A DNA stretch of 26,243 nt, taken from positions 1-26,243 of the IMG/VR virus record IMGVR_UViG_3300046012_000232, one strand, 5' to 3'. This document shows positions 1 to 6,823 of the stretch, piece after piece (the stretch's first letter is position 1; each line of letters begins with the position of its first letter). Source of the DNA: a virus. The notes below the pieces were generated by a model. That model was not told the DNA's origin, did no database searches, and saw only the letters and a list, made by a program, of their open reading frames with translations. Both the position numbers and the translations under genes were made by a program.

Positions 1-1
1 G

Positions 2-427
2 GAGGTGGTCAAGGATGCGGTCGAGACCCTGGCCACCAAGAACGTCCCCCGGCTGGGCGAGACCTACGTGGCCTTCGTCCACCCTCACCAGAGCCGTCAG
101 CTGCGTGATGACCCGGAGTACATGGAGGTCACGAAGTACGCTGCCCCGGGTAACTTCATGCTCGGCGAGATCGGCCGGCTGAATGACGTTGTATTCATCG
201 AGACCACCCAGGTAACGAATAACTTCGTTTCCGGTTCCTCTGGCCCGATCTACTACAACGCCCTGGTGATTGGTGACAACGCCTTCGGCCACGCTATCTC
301 CCTCCCCGTGGAACTGCGTGACGGCGGTATTCTTGACTTCGGCCGTGAGCACGCTCTGGCATGGTACGCGATCTGGGGTCTCGGCCTCATCACTGACCAG
401 GCTGTTATCACTTGCTCCACGAACTAA
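2..427 (+). CDS. Major capsid protein, N4-gp56-like (C-terminal part)
   Basis: Partial gene: the reading frame is open from base 2, so the true start lies before the window. The visible 142 residues look like the C-terminal part of the N4-gp56 family of HK97-fold major capsid proteins, which build the icosahedral shell. Supporting segments are YVAFVHPHQSRQLRDD (the family's 'HPDQ..DLR.D' region), FMLGEIGRLNDVVFIET (the 'GEIG.I.GV.F.E' strand) and GPIYYNALVIGDNAFG near the end. Family assignment is from remembered motifs, not a search. The gene ends with TAA, and a short inverted repeat (CTAAC 424-428 with GTTAG 444-448) overlaps that stop. It heads the structural operon and is followed after 48 bases by the next gene. 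Confidence is high for capsid and moderate for the exact family. Confidence 0.7.
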   Translation, partial: EVVKDAVETLATKNVPRLGETYVAFVHPHQSRQLRDDPEYMEVTKYAAPGNFMLGEIGRLNDVVFIETTQVTNNFVSGSSGPIYYNALVIGDNAFGHAISLPVELRDGGILDFGREHALAWYAIWGLGLITDQAVITCSTN

Positions 428-475
428 CTTGCTGATCCGGCCGGTTAGCCACGAACAATAAACAAGGGAAACAAA

Positions 476-1057
476 ATGACTGATAGCCTCAACGGGAACT
501 TGTCCGTAACTGGCCGGGCCGTGAATCCCAATACGCCCCAGCGCACCAGGCGCAAGGCCCCCACGGACCTGACCGGCCGGAGGATGCAGGAACTTCAGGC
601 GCAGCACGCTGAGGAACTGCGTGAGCGCGAGAAGGAAATTGGCCTGGCTGCTGATCAGGCCAGGGCTGAGCGCGAGGGCACGGTGGTGGATTACACCAGC
701 AAGCCGGCGCCCCCGGTGACAGACCTGGAGCTGGAGCGCCAGCCTGTTGTGGTCGAGGAGCCAAACGTCCGTATCCGGGTGAATTATCCTCTTCCGGATA
801 TGACGTACGGCCGGTGGGTGTACCAGGCTGATGACCCGGATCACCCCCTGGCTGCTGAGCGTGAGGCGTGCGAGGACCGGCAGATCAGGGCCAACAAGGA
901 CACTGATAATTTCCGTCCCTCCCATGAGGAATGCGGCGCGCACGACGAGTCTTATGTGGGCAACCTGCGGACGTACGCCTTCGAGGAAGGCGTAGAGTAC
1001 CGGGTTCCCCGGGATCTGGCGCTGTACCTCGATAACAAGGGCTATGTCTGGCACTAA
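476..1057 (+). CDS. Hypothetical virion protein with charged helical N-half
   Basis: A 193-residue protein I do not recognise. Residues about 36-66 are rich in Glu, Gln and Arg with a heptad-like pattern (MQELQAQHAEELREREKEIG), so a short coiled coil is likely. A Pro/Val-rich linker follows. The C-terminal 100 residues are acidic and look folded, ending in VEYRVPRDLALYLDNKGYVWH, an ending type I associate with small phage structural proteins. The start is ATG, preceded by AAGGGAAAC. It sits directly after the capsid gene, so a capsid accessory or decoration role is possible. A scaffold is less likely because scaffolds normally precede the capsid gene. No catalytic motif, signal peptide or membrane segment is visible. 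Confidence 0.6.
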   Translation: MTDSLNGNLSVTGRAVNPNTPQRTRRKAPTDLTGRRMQELQAQHAEELREREKEIGLAADQARAEREGTVVDYTSKPAPPVTDLELERQPVVVEEPNVRIRVNYPLPDMTYGRWVYQADDPDHPLAAEREACEDRQIRANKDTDNFRPSHEECGAHDESYVGNLRTYAFEEGVEYRVPRDLALYLDNKGYVWH

Positions 1058-1069
1058 GGAGATACGCAC

Positions 1070-1591
1070 GTGGCCGGACAGATTGCAGAATTCGGGGCAG
1101 CACATTTAGCAAACGCGTTAACAGGTGCGGCGATCCCGGTGGTACAGGGAACTGCCCCTACCTGGTTCCCCGGGCTGTACTGGGTTGACACTTCTTCGGG
1201 AAACGCAGTAAAGACCTGGAACGGCTCAGCCTGGGTTACCGGGGCTGGCTCTCGTTTCCTGGCACTGCTGAGCGCCGACCCGGTGGCAGCTAACGCAGTG
1301 AACATCAGTGACCTGACGGAGATTACCACTGCCGGGTACGCCCGGCAGTCCGTCACCTTCGCACACGCTTCCACGGCTTATCCCTCTGCCGCAGCTAATT
1401 CCGGTCTCATCACGTTCGGGCCGATGTCAGCCGGGATGACCCAGGCCGTGCAGTGGATTGCGATGGTCACCGTCGCTTCCGGCACGACAGGGTACTTCCT
1501 GGAGTCCTGGCTGATGCCCACTGCCCTTCAGGTTAATGCCAGCGAGGTTATCCAGATTGGCATTGGCGAGCTTGAGACAGAGGTCCAGTAG
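1070..1591 (+). CDS. Putative minor structural (head or fibre) protein
   Basis: A 173-residue protein with a GTG start, chosen because AAGGAGA lies 7 bases upstream and no better start exists. Residues about 30-55 carry a short linker motif, GLYWVDTSSGNAVKTWNGSAWV, of the kind used between fibre domains. The rest is a small beta-rich domain (LALLSADP..., ISDLTEITTAGYARQSVTF, then alternating hydrophobic strands to the end). This resembles the small beta-sandwich domains common in minor tail or decoration proteins of actinobacteriophages, and I infer a virion-surface role. Its stop codon is followed immediately by the next ATG. No enzymatic motif is seen. The specific function is unknown. Confidence 0.6.
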   Translation: MAGQIAEFGAAHLANALTGAAIPVVQGTAPTWFPGLYWVDTSSGNAVKTWNGSAWVTGAGSRFLALLSADPVAANAVNISDLTEITTAGYARQSVTFAHASTAYPSAAANSGLITFGPMSAGMTQAVQWIAMVTVASGTTGYFLESWLMPTALQVNASEVIQIGIGELETEVQ

Positions 1592-2149
1592 ATGACGCAG
1601 GTATCGGCTTCCGATCTCCAGTGGTATTTAACCAACCCGGGAGCAGTTACCGGTTTTTCCGGGGTGGGCACCCCGGGCAACTCCCTGGGTAAGTACTTAT
1701 CGACCACCCAGGTGTCAGGGACCCCCCTGAACAACCTTTTCCTGGACATCACCGGCGCGCAGAATGCTGCAAGCCAGGTAGATTACCAGTGCATCTTCCT
1801 GCTTAACGCCACCGCCACCGGAAACTCAGCACTGAATACCCAGGTGTTCATGCCGTCTGCTTCTGACGTAGCCGGCGGCGCGTCTTTTGCCTACGCCCTG
1901 GATACTCACGGCATAGTCGGTAAGACCCAGTCTCCCCAGCAGGCGATTGTCATCGCTAATTCCACCACTGCCCCAGGGGGTATTTCCTCCTGGACCGGGC
2001 CTTCTGCCACCATCGCAGGGGGCCTGACGATCGGTAATATCGCGCCAAATAACTGTATTGCCATCTGGCTGCGGCGCACTGCCGCAAACACCTCAGCTGT
2101 CAATAATGACGGCGGCGCGCTCCAGATAATATTCGACAGCAATGGCTAA
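1592..2149 (+). CDS. Putative structural protein, beta-rich
   Basis: A 185-residue protein, start ATG directly after the upstream TAG, with AGAGG in the preceding coding sequence as a likely ribosome site. It is rich in Ala, Ser, Thr, Gly and Asn and low in charge, with alternating hydrophobic stretches (NLFLDITGAQ, YQCIFLLNATATGN, NCIAIWLRRTAAN, GALQIIFDSNG). This suggests an all-beta domain such as a jelly roll. I do not recognise a named family. Its position between the capsid gene and the repeat proteins suggests a capsid-surface or fibre component, made together with the 1070-1591 product by termination-coupled translation. Confidence 0.55.
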   Translation: MTQVSASDLQWYLTNPGAVTGFSGVGTPGNSLGKYLSTTQVSGTPLNNLFLDITGAQNAASQVDYQCIFLLNATATGNSALNTQVFMPSASDVAGGASFAYALDTHGIVGKTQSPQQAIVIANSTTAPGGISSWTGPSATIAGGLTIGNIAPNNCIAIWLRRTAANTSAVNNDGGALQIIFDSNG

Positions 2150-2161
2150 GCTAAAATTAAA

Positions 2162-2177
2162 TCAGTATCGCTACTGA
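2162..2177 (+). promoter_or_regulatory. Short perfect hairpin in AT-rich intergenic gap
   Basis: The 43-base gap between two structural genes contains TCAGTA-TCGC-TACTGA, a perfect 6-bp stem with a 4-base loop, just after an AT-rich run (TAAAATTAAA). The ribosome site AAAGGA follows it. It could be a weak transcriptional pause, an RNA processing site, or nothing. There is no T-run after it, so it is not a standard terminator. Confidence 0.3.
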
Positions 2178-2192
2178 CCATAAAGGATTAAC

Positions 2193-2717
2193 ATGCCTGA
2201 CATCAACGGGATCCTCGGCATCTGCACGGTCCGTCTCTGGAATGCCTGGGGCGAGCTTGAGGTCGAGGATGTTTACAAGAACTTAGTCACGGACGCTGGT
2301 GACCTCTACTACGCAGGAATGGCTATCACGGGTGTTTCCCCCGCAGTAGCCGCTCACCCGACCTTCATTTCCGGGATGAAGCTGGGCACGGGCACCACTG
2401 CTGTCGCCAAGAACGGCGCCGGCGCTGCCCTGGCCACCTACCTGACAGCCTCCAACCAGGTATTCGACGCGACGTTCCCGCAGACTGCCAACCAGGGTGC
2501 CGGCAACGGCGTGCAGGCCGTCTACCAGGTGACCTACGCACCGGGTACGGCTACCTCCACGAACCTGAACGAGTGCGTCATCGTCAATGACGCAGCTTCC
2601 AACGCCACCAGCACCGCAGCCAACACCATCTCCCGTGTTGTATTCGCCTCTGCGTACAACAAGGGCTCCCTGGACACTCTGGCAATTACCTGGTCGCACC
2701 TGTTCAAGGGCCAGTGA
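2193..2717 (+). CDS. Putative minor tail/decoration protein, beta-sandwich type
   Basis: A 174-residue protein, ATG start with AAAGGA 8 bases upstream. The visible pattern is VYKNLVTDAGDLYYAGMA, then ISGMKLGTGTTAVAKNGAGAAL, a polar beta-rich middle, and a final strand (LDTLAITWSHLFKG). The 'lvTdaG...GtGtT' arrangement is familiar from small fibre and decoration proteins of tailed phages, where it forms a beta-sandwich attached to the virion surface. The assignment is by pattern recall. Lack of a signal peptide or catalytic motif fits a structural role. It is followed by a 55-base structured leader that precedes the large glycine-rich repeat protein. Confidence 0.55.
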   Translation: MPDINGILGICTVRLWNAWGELEVEDVYKNLVTDAGDLYYAGMAITGVSPAVAAHPTFISGMKLGTGTTAVAKNGAGAALATYLTASNQVFDATFPQTANQGAGNGVQAVYQVTYAPGTATSTNLNECVIVNDAASNATSTAANTISRVVFASAYNKGSLDTLAITWSHLFKGQ

Positions 2718-2739
2718 CCGGCTGACCGCTTTATTGCGG

Positions 2740-2775
2740 AAGGGGTAAGCCTAAAGCGAAAGCGGCTGCCGAATG
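2740..2775 (+). promoter_or_regulatory. Folded ribosome-binding region with GAAA tetraloop
   Basis: The only good ribosome-binding sequence before the ATG at 2773 is AAGGGG at 2740-2745, 27 bases away, which is too far. The spacer can fold into a hairpin: AGCC (2748-2751), bulged UAAA, GC, GAAA tetraloop (2758-2761), then GCGGCU (2762-2767). Folding reduces the effective spacing to about 7 bases. The same leader also contains competing pairs (CCGCTTT 2726-2732 with AAAGCGG 2759-2765; CGCTTTA 2727-2733 with TAAAGCG 2752-2758), so a switch between structures is possible. This is inferred from the sequence alone. Confidence 0.45.
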
Positions 2776-5127
2776 ACGACAGTACCCTTCACAACGGCAG
2801 GGACGACCCCATGGGTTGCCCCTGCCGGCGTGTATTCTGTTATCGCTGAGGGCTGGGGAGCAGGGGGAGGCGCTGGCTCCTCCAATGGCACCACCAATGC
2901 CGGCAACGGAGGTGGTGGCGGCGAATATGCCTCCCAGGTATTTGCTGTTACCCCCGGCCTGTCCTACAACGTGGTGGCTGGTGCCCCCGGGCAGGGAGCT
3001 ACTGCCTCGAACTCCACTGGCACGGCCGGCGGCGATTCCACTTTTACAGGTGACAACGGCACGTTAACTGCTAACGGTGGTTCCGGCGGGCCCGGCGGTT
3101 CCAGTTCAACAGCAGCACTGGGTGGCACGGGTTCGGCCAACACCACGCATTTCAACGGCGGTAACGGTGGTATCCGGAACGGCACCCAGACCGGAGGCGG
3201 TGGCGGTGGCGGTTCTGGTGGCAGTGCGTCAGCTGGTAATGCCGGGACAAATGGCACCACCACTGGTGGCGCAGGCGGTGTTGCCGTAACCGGCGGTGGA
3301 CCCGGAGGCGCCGGTGGTGGCGCTACTACCATCGGCAACCCCCCTGTCTCAGGTCCCGGCGGTGGTGGCGGTGGAGCCGGTCACCGGACTTCCGGCGGTG
3401 TCCTGGCCGGTGGTGACGGCTTTACCGGCCAGGTAGTGCTGACCTTCACGGCTGTGCCGTTTGTCCCCAATCCCCCTCGCCGGTCCTTGCGTTTCCTGCC
3501 GTACCGGCCCCGCAAGTCCTTCCTGCGCATGCGGTACTCGGAATTTGTGCGCAACGCGTTCCCCGACGCTGAGCAGCTTACAGATTTCCTGGCTATCTTC
3601 GAGACGCTGCCGTTCCGCACTGATACGGTCCCGGTCACGGACAGCGACAGCATTCGGCTCACGCTGCCCCGGTCAGACAATGAGCCGGTTACTGATGCAT
3701 ACAAACTCAGGGAGACCCTGCCCCGGTCTGACACCGCCGGGATCACCGAGACGTTCTCCAGCAAGGAGACCCTGCCCCGGTCAGATAACGAGCCGGTTAC
3801 TGACACCAGTAAGATCAGGCTGATTCTCCCACGGGCTGATAACGAGCCCATCACGGACTCGGCAAAACTACAGGAGACACTGCCCCGGGCTGACACCGCC
3901 GGCATTACGGACACGCTTGCCCAGAAGCTGGCACTGCCCCGGGCTGACAGCGAGCCGGTCACGGACTCGGTGACCTTCACCATCACCCTGCACGTGACGG
4001 ATACCCTCACTCTCCCGGACAACGTTGACGCCTCTCTTCCCGGTGTCAAGACATTCGTGGGTGACATGGGCTTGGTGGACTCGGTCCTGGTCACCAAATC
4101 CATCACGTTCGATGATTCAGCTGGCGTTACGGATACTGCCCCGAAAACCCTCCAGCACCCTGTCGCTGACAACGAGAACATCACGGACAAGGCAATCCGC
4201 AACATCATCTTCCGGGATGGTGTGCTGGTTAACGATGATCTCCGGGCCCGTCAGATTCTGCGCCGCAATGACATTGCATTTATCACGGATGAAATCAAGT
4301 CCTGGAAGGAGACCCAGGCTGACCGGGACACCGCCGGCCTGACGGACAAAATCACCATCCGGCTGTCCGTGCCTCTGACCGAGACGCTGCTGAATACCGA
4401 CCACGAACTGACAGCGCCCCTGCTGAAGTTCCCGCCGGAGCACGTGGTCCTCACGGACAAGAAGAAGCTGCGCGAGACGCATTCTGTCCGTGACAGCGTG
4501 ACGGTGACCGACCACGAAAAGACGGAAATCTTCCTCCAGGTTGCCACCAATGACCACTTCGCGCTGACTGAGAAGGTGCGGATCCGGGTTGACCCGTCTA
4601 ATAAAGCCGGTATCACCGACAAGCTGGGCCGGAAGCTAACGCATCCTATCCACGATTCAGCCGGCCTGACGGACAACCCGAACACTCTCACCAAGACCGA
4701 GACTCATCCCATCACTGATACCGTGCGTATCACGGATAAGGCCGGTCAGGCAGTAACCCGGGTGTTCCATGACTCTGTTGCTGTGACGGATACTCACACC
4801 GATCACTTCCGTAATTCCGTGACGGAATCCTTCACCTGGAAAGTCCGTGTCCAGGGAAGCGGCTCCCGGATGCTCACCTGGGAGACCAGGGCACTGGTAA
4901 GCAAGCTGACGTCCTTTACCTGGAACACGCGTGTCCAGGTTACGACGACCCGGGTATTCACCTGGAACACAGTTAAATCGTTCACAACGGTCAGGACATT
5001 CGGCTGGGATGTTCTCCAGAAAGCAGCCGCAACGCCTATTGCGATATCATGGAACACAGGAAATACCAAGCAGGTGTTCCACATCATCGTGCCAGTTGAG
5101 GGCGACGGCTACAGCATCATTGAGTAA
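2773..5127 (+). CDS. Glycine-rich tandem-repeat virion protein (fibre/adhesin-like)
   Basis: A 784-residue protein with three regions. Residues 1-225 form a glycine-rich domain (VYSVIAEGWGAGGGAG at the start, many GGGG stretches, ending GDGFTGQVVLTF), like the glycine-rich domains of phage receptor-binding proteins. A basic proline linker (PRRSLRFLPYRPRKSFLR) follows at about 232-250. Residues 281-406 are seven 18-residue units of the type PRxDxxxVTDxxxxxxxL. Degenerate units with the same D...(V/I)TD core continue to about residue 675. The last about 100 residues contain a tryptophan-spaced repeat (FTWNTRVQV, VFTWNT, ISWNT). No catalytic motif is visible. I infer an extended fibre or head-surface adhesin. 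Start ATG 2773 has a poor direct ribosome site but a hairpin-bridged one. Low-complexity composition means family assignment is not secure. Confidence 0.65.
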   Translation: MTTVPFTTAGTTPWVAPAGVYSVIAEGWGAGGGAGSSNGTTNAGNGGGGGEYASQVFAVTPGLSYNVVAGAPGQGATASNSTGTAGGDSTFTGDNGTLTANGGSGGPGGSSSTAALGGTGSANTTHFNGGNGGIRNGTQTGGGGGGGSGGSASAGNAGTNGTTTGGAGGVAVTGGGPGGAGGGATTIGNPPVSGPGGGGGGAGHRTSGGVLAGGDGFTGQVVLTFTAVPFVPNPPRRSLRFLPYRPRKSFLRMRYSEFVRNAFPDAEQLTDFLAIFETLPFRTDTVPVTDSDSIRLTLPRSDNEPVTDAYKLRETLPRSDTAGITETFSSKETLPRSDNEPVTDTSKIRLILPRADNEPITDSAKLQETLPRADTAGITDTLAQKLALPRADSEPVTDSVTFTITLHVTDTLTLPDNVDASLPGVKTFVGDMGLVDSVLVTKSITFDDSAGVTDTAPKTLQHPVADNENITDKAIRNIIFRDGVLVNDDLRARQILRRNDIAFITDEIKSWKETQADRDTAGLTDKITIRLSVPLTETLLNTDHELTAPLLKFPPEHVVLTDKKKLRETHSVRDSVTVTDHEKTEIFLQVATNDHFALTEKVRIRVDPSNKAGITDKLGRKLTHPIHDSAGLTDNPNTLTKTETHPITDTVRITDKAGQAVTRVFHDSVAVTDTHTDHFRNSVTESFTWKVRVQGSGSRMLTWETRALVSKLTSFTWNTRVQVTTTRVFTWNTVKSFTTVRTFGWDVLQKAAATPIAISWNTGNTKQVFHIIVPVEGDGYSIIE
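3613..3990 (+). repeat. Seven tandem 54-base units (18 aa each)
   Basis: In-frame tandem repeat inside the glycine-rich protein. The first unit begins FRTD, and the next six begin PRSD or PRAD and end in a leucine. Two alternating sub-types are visible at positions 4-9 of the unit: DNEPVT/DNEPIT and DTAGIT. At DNA level CCCCGG(T/G)C(A/T)GA recurs at the start of most units. The alternation suggests that the array grew partly by copying multi-unit blocks. Confidence 0.85.
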
Positions 5128-5138
5128 AGGATTACTTT

Positions 5139-5642
5139 ATGGCTCGTTTCTCCGGGGTTGTCGAGTCTGCCACCGCATTAGCTGCGGGTGTCAACTCCAA
5201 CTCAGCAACCGTGGGTGGCCTCTTCCTGAACTGGTACGCGACTTCTGCCACCACGGCTAAGCTGCGGCGCGTGACTATCGGCGTCCGGGCCGGCGCGTCT
5301 GCTCCTACTTCCCAGCAGATGTCCGTGGCTATTATCCGGTCCTCGGCCATCGGTGCCGGCGCCACTGCCCAGACCCCGAATAAGACAGACCCTAATTCAG
5401 CTGCCTCGAACTGCGCGTACTCTGGCGGAACCTGGTCCACCACCCCGACTTTGCCGGGAACAGCCGTGTCCAACTATATGTTCGATTGCACCTTCAATAC
5501 CCAGTCCGGGGCTGACCTCCCGTGGGAACTGCTGGAGGAACTGATCATCCAGGGCTCAAATAACGGGCTGGCGTTCTTCAATATCGGCAACGCGCTGCCA
5601 GCTTCCCACCTGTACACGGCAAGTATAGAATGGGAGGAATAG
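5139..5642 (+). CDS. Putative virion surface protein
   Basis: A 167-residue protein, ATG start with AAAGGA 8 bases upstream, starting 11 bases after the repeat-protein stop. Sequence is Ala/Ser/Thr/Asn-rich with beta-strand-like stretches: GGLFLNWYATSATTAKLRRVTIGVRA, MSVAIIRSSAIG, and a C-terminal LYTASIEWEE. The pattern suggests a small beta-sandwich of the kind that caps fibres or decorates capsids. Family unknown to me. Two cysteines (in SNCAY and FDCTF) could pair but nothing proves this. Its place directly after the repeat protein suggests they could act together, for example as cap or partner. Confidence 0.55.
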   Translation: MARFSGVVESATALAAGVNSNSATVGGLFLNWYATSATTAKLRRVTIGVRAGASAPTSQQMSVAIIRSSAIGAGATAQTPNKTDPNSAASNCAYSGGTWSTTPTLPGTAVSNYMFDCTFNTQSGADLPWELLEELIIQGSNNGLAFFNIGNALPASHLYTASIEWEE

Positions 5643-5674
5643 TGTAGCTGGGAAGAGTGAAGAGGAAGAGTGAG

Positions 5675-5803
5675 ATGGAAAACCTGAAATTTGTCCTGAG
5701 TATTGAGGCCGAGGCCGAGGTTATCCCCGGCCCGGAGACCCAGGCAAAATGGGCCCGGGAGTACATCCAGGCCAAGTACTCCCCAGAGGAGATCCCGGAA
5801 TGA
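5675..5803 (+). CDS. Small 42-residue protein, coupled to next gene
   Basis: A short gene of 42 codons starting at ATG 5675, after a long purine tract (GAAGAGGAAGAGTGAG) that is a strong ribosome site. The product (MENLKFVLSIEAEAEVIPGP..., ending YSPEEIPE) is acidic and ends in a helix-like segment WAREYIQAKYSPEE. Its stop overlaps the next start as ATGA (5800-5803), typical of translational coupling. The good ribosome site and the overlap are the main evidence that it is real. Function unknown. It could be a small virion linker or simply a coupling leader for the following gene. Confidence 0.6.
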   Translation: MENLKFVLSIEAEAEVIPGPETQAKWAREYIQAKYSPEEIPE

Positions 5804-6186
5804 CTGTAGGAATCAGCGCAGCCAACTTAGCCACCAAGTGGCTCAATATGCTGCGCGCCACGGCTTTCACTGCCCCCGCTGGCACATTCGTGGAACTGCA
5901 TATCGGTGACCCCGGGGCAGCCGGGACATCTAACCCGTCTGCTGTGACCACGCGTTCCAGCGCGACGTTCAACGCCTCGGCTGCGGGCTCAGCTTTATCC
6001 CTGTCCAATACCCCGTCCTGGTCCATGACAACTACGGAGACCATCAGCCATATCGCAGTATGGGATGCCTCCTCAGCGGGGACTTTCCTGTTCTCGGCTG
6101 CCCTGTCCGTCTCCAAGGCAGTAAATAACGGGGACACCCTGAACCTGACCACCCTGGGATTCTCTCTCACACCCCAGGCAGCATAG
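5800..6186 (+). CDS. Minor tail/fibre beta-domain protein
   Basis: A 128-residue protein. I use ATG 5800 because it overlaps the preceding stop as ATGA and gives the expected N-terminus MTVGISAANLATKWLNML. A longer in-frame start at 5749 lies inside the small upstream gene and looks spurious. The pattern FTAPAGTFVELHIGDPGAAGTSN, then TTRSSATF, ISHIAVWDASSAGTFLFSAAL, and NGDTLNLTTLGFSL closely matches a small beta-sandwich domain seen many times in minor tail proteins of actinobacteriophages ('L.vaLHtgDPG..Gt.nE ... ithvglwda..gG'). It is probably a virion-surface component. Recognition is by pattern, without a search. Confidence 0.7.
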   Translation: MTVGISAANLATKWLNMLRATAFTAPAGTFVELHIGDPGAAGTSNPSAVTTRSSATFNASAAGSALSLSNTPSWSMTTTETISHIAVWDASSAGTFLFSAALSVSKAVNNGDTLNLTTLGFSLTPQAA

Positions 6187-6187
6187 T

Positions 6188-6787
6188 ATGGGCGTAACCT
6201 CGTGGTCTGCGCCGTCATCCCCGCAGCAGGGTGACGCCAGCCTCACCACGTCCTCTTTCACCACGGCAACACTGACGGATATCTCCCCCGCTCCCTGCAT
6301 TATCCCGGGGGGAACAGTCATTTCCGGCACACGTATCCGGCTGCACGCCACCGGGAATTACACGGCAACAACCACGGCATCCGCATTAAAATGGGGCTTC
6401 TACCTGACCGCATCAGGGAGCGCCATTTCCGCTACTGCCTCTGCTGCGGTAGCGGAAACAGCATCCACTGCTGCTGTTGTTGCCACTGCGTGGCCGTTTA
6501 TCCTGGATTATTCCGGCGTGTTCAACGAGGTCTCCGTCTCCCAGAATGCGACATCCGGGAAAATCACCGGCCAGGGCTGGTCATTGCTGCCCGCTTCACT
6601 GACCACCTTTACCGGCCCTATCCCGATGCCCATGACCGCAGCGGCACGGACGGTTACCCAGTCCAGCACAATCACGGGCCTGAACACCCTGAACACCCTG
6701 ATCGCCATGCTCGGCATTACCGTGGCCACTAACACCGGGTTCTCCAATGTTGTCGTGGATGAGCTGACCTGCGAGCTGATCGGGTAA
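6188..6787 (+). CDS. Putative structural protein, beta-rich
   Basis: A 199-residue protein, ATG start one base after the upstream stop, with no strong ribosome site, so it probably depends on coupling to the previous gene. Sequence is poor in charged residues and rich in Thr, Ala and Ser. Strand-like stretches include GTRIRLHATGNYTATTTASALKWGFYLTASG and ITGLNTLNTLIAMLGITVATN. This looks like a jelly-roll or other all-beta virion domain. I do not recognise the family. It lies between the minor-tail-like protein and the 704-residue repeat protein. Its stop codon sits at the foot of a hairpin that hides the next gene's ribosome site. Confidence 0.55.
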   Translation: MGVTSWSAPSSPQQGDASLTTSSFTTATLTDISPAPCIIPGGTVISGTRIRLHATGNYTATTTASALKWGFYLTASGSAISATASAAVAETASTAAVVATAWPFILDYSGVFNEVSVSQNATSGKITGQGWSLLPASLTTFTGPIPMPMTAAARTVTQSSTITGLNTLNTLIAMLGITVATNTGFSNVVVDELTCELIG

Positions 6788-6788
6788 T

Positions 6789-6813
6789 CCCCCTTGGCCT
6801 GATCCGAGGAGGG
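6789..6813 (+). promoter_or_regulatory. Hairpin hiding the ribosome site of the 704-aa gene
   Basis: The gap after stop TAA (6785-6787) can fold as CCC-CCTTGG (6789-6797), loop CCTGAT (6798-6803), CCGAGG-A-GGG (6804-6813): nine pairs, one of them G-U, with one bulged A. The 3' arm is the ribosome site GAGGAGGG of the gene starting at 6824. A ribosome finishing the upstream gene would cover the 5' arm and open the stem, so translation of the two genes is probably coupled. Structure inferred by eye. Confidence 0.5.
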
Positions 6814-6823
6814 CGGTTAGCCA

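Noticed and set aside
3381-4208. 275-codon minus-strand frame with SVTGSLSxRG repeats
   Set aside because: It is the antisense of the 18-residue repeat region, with no independent start signals.
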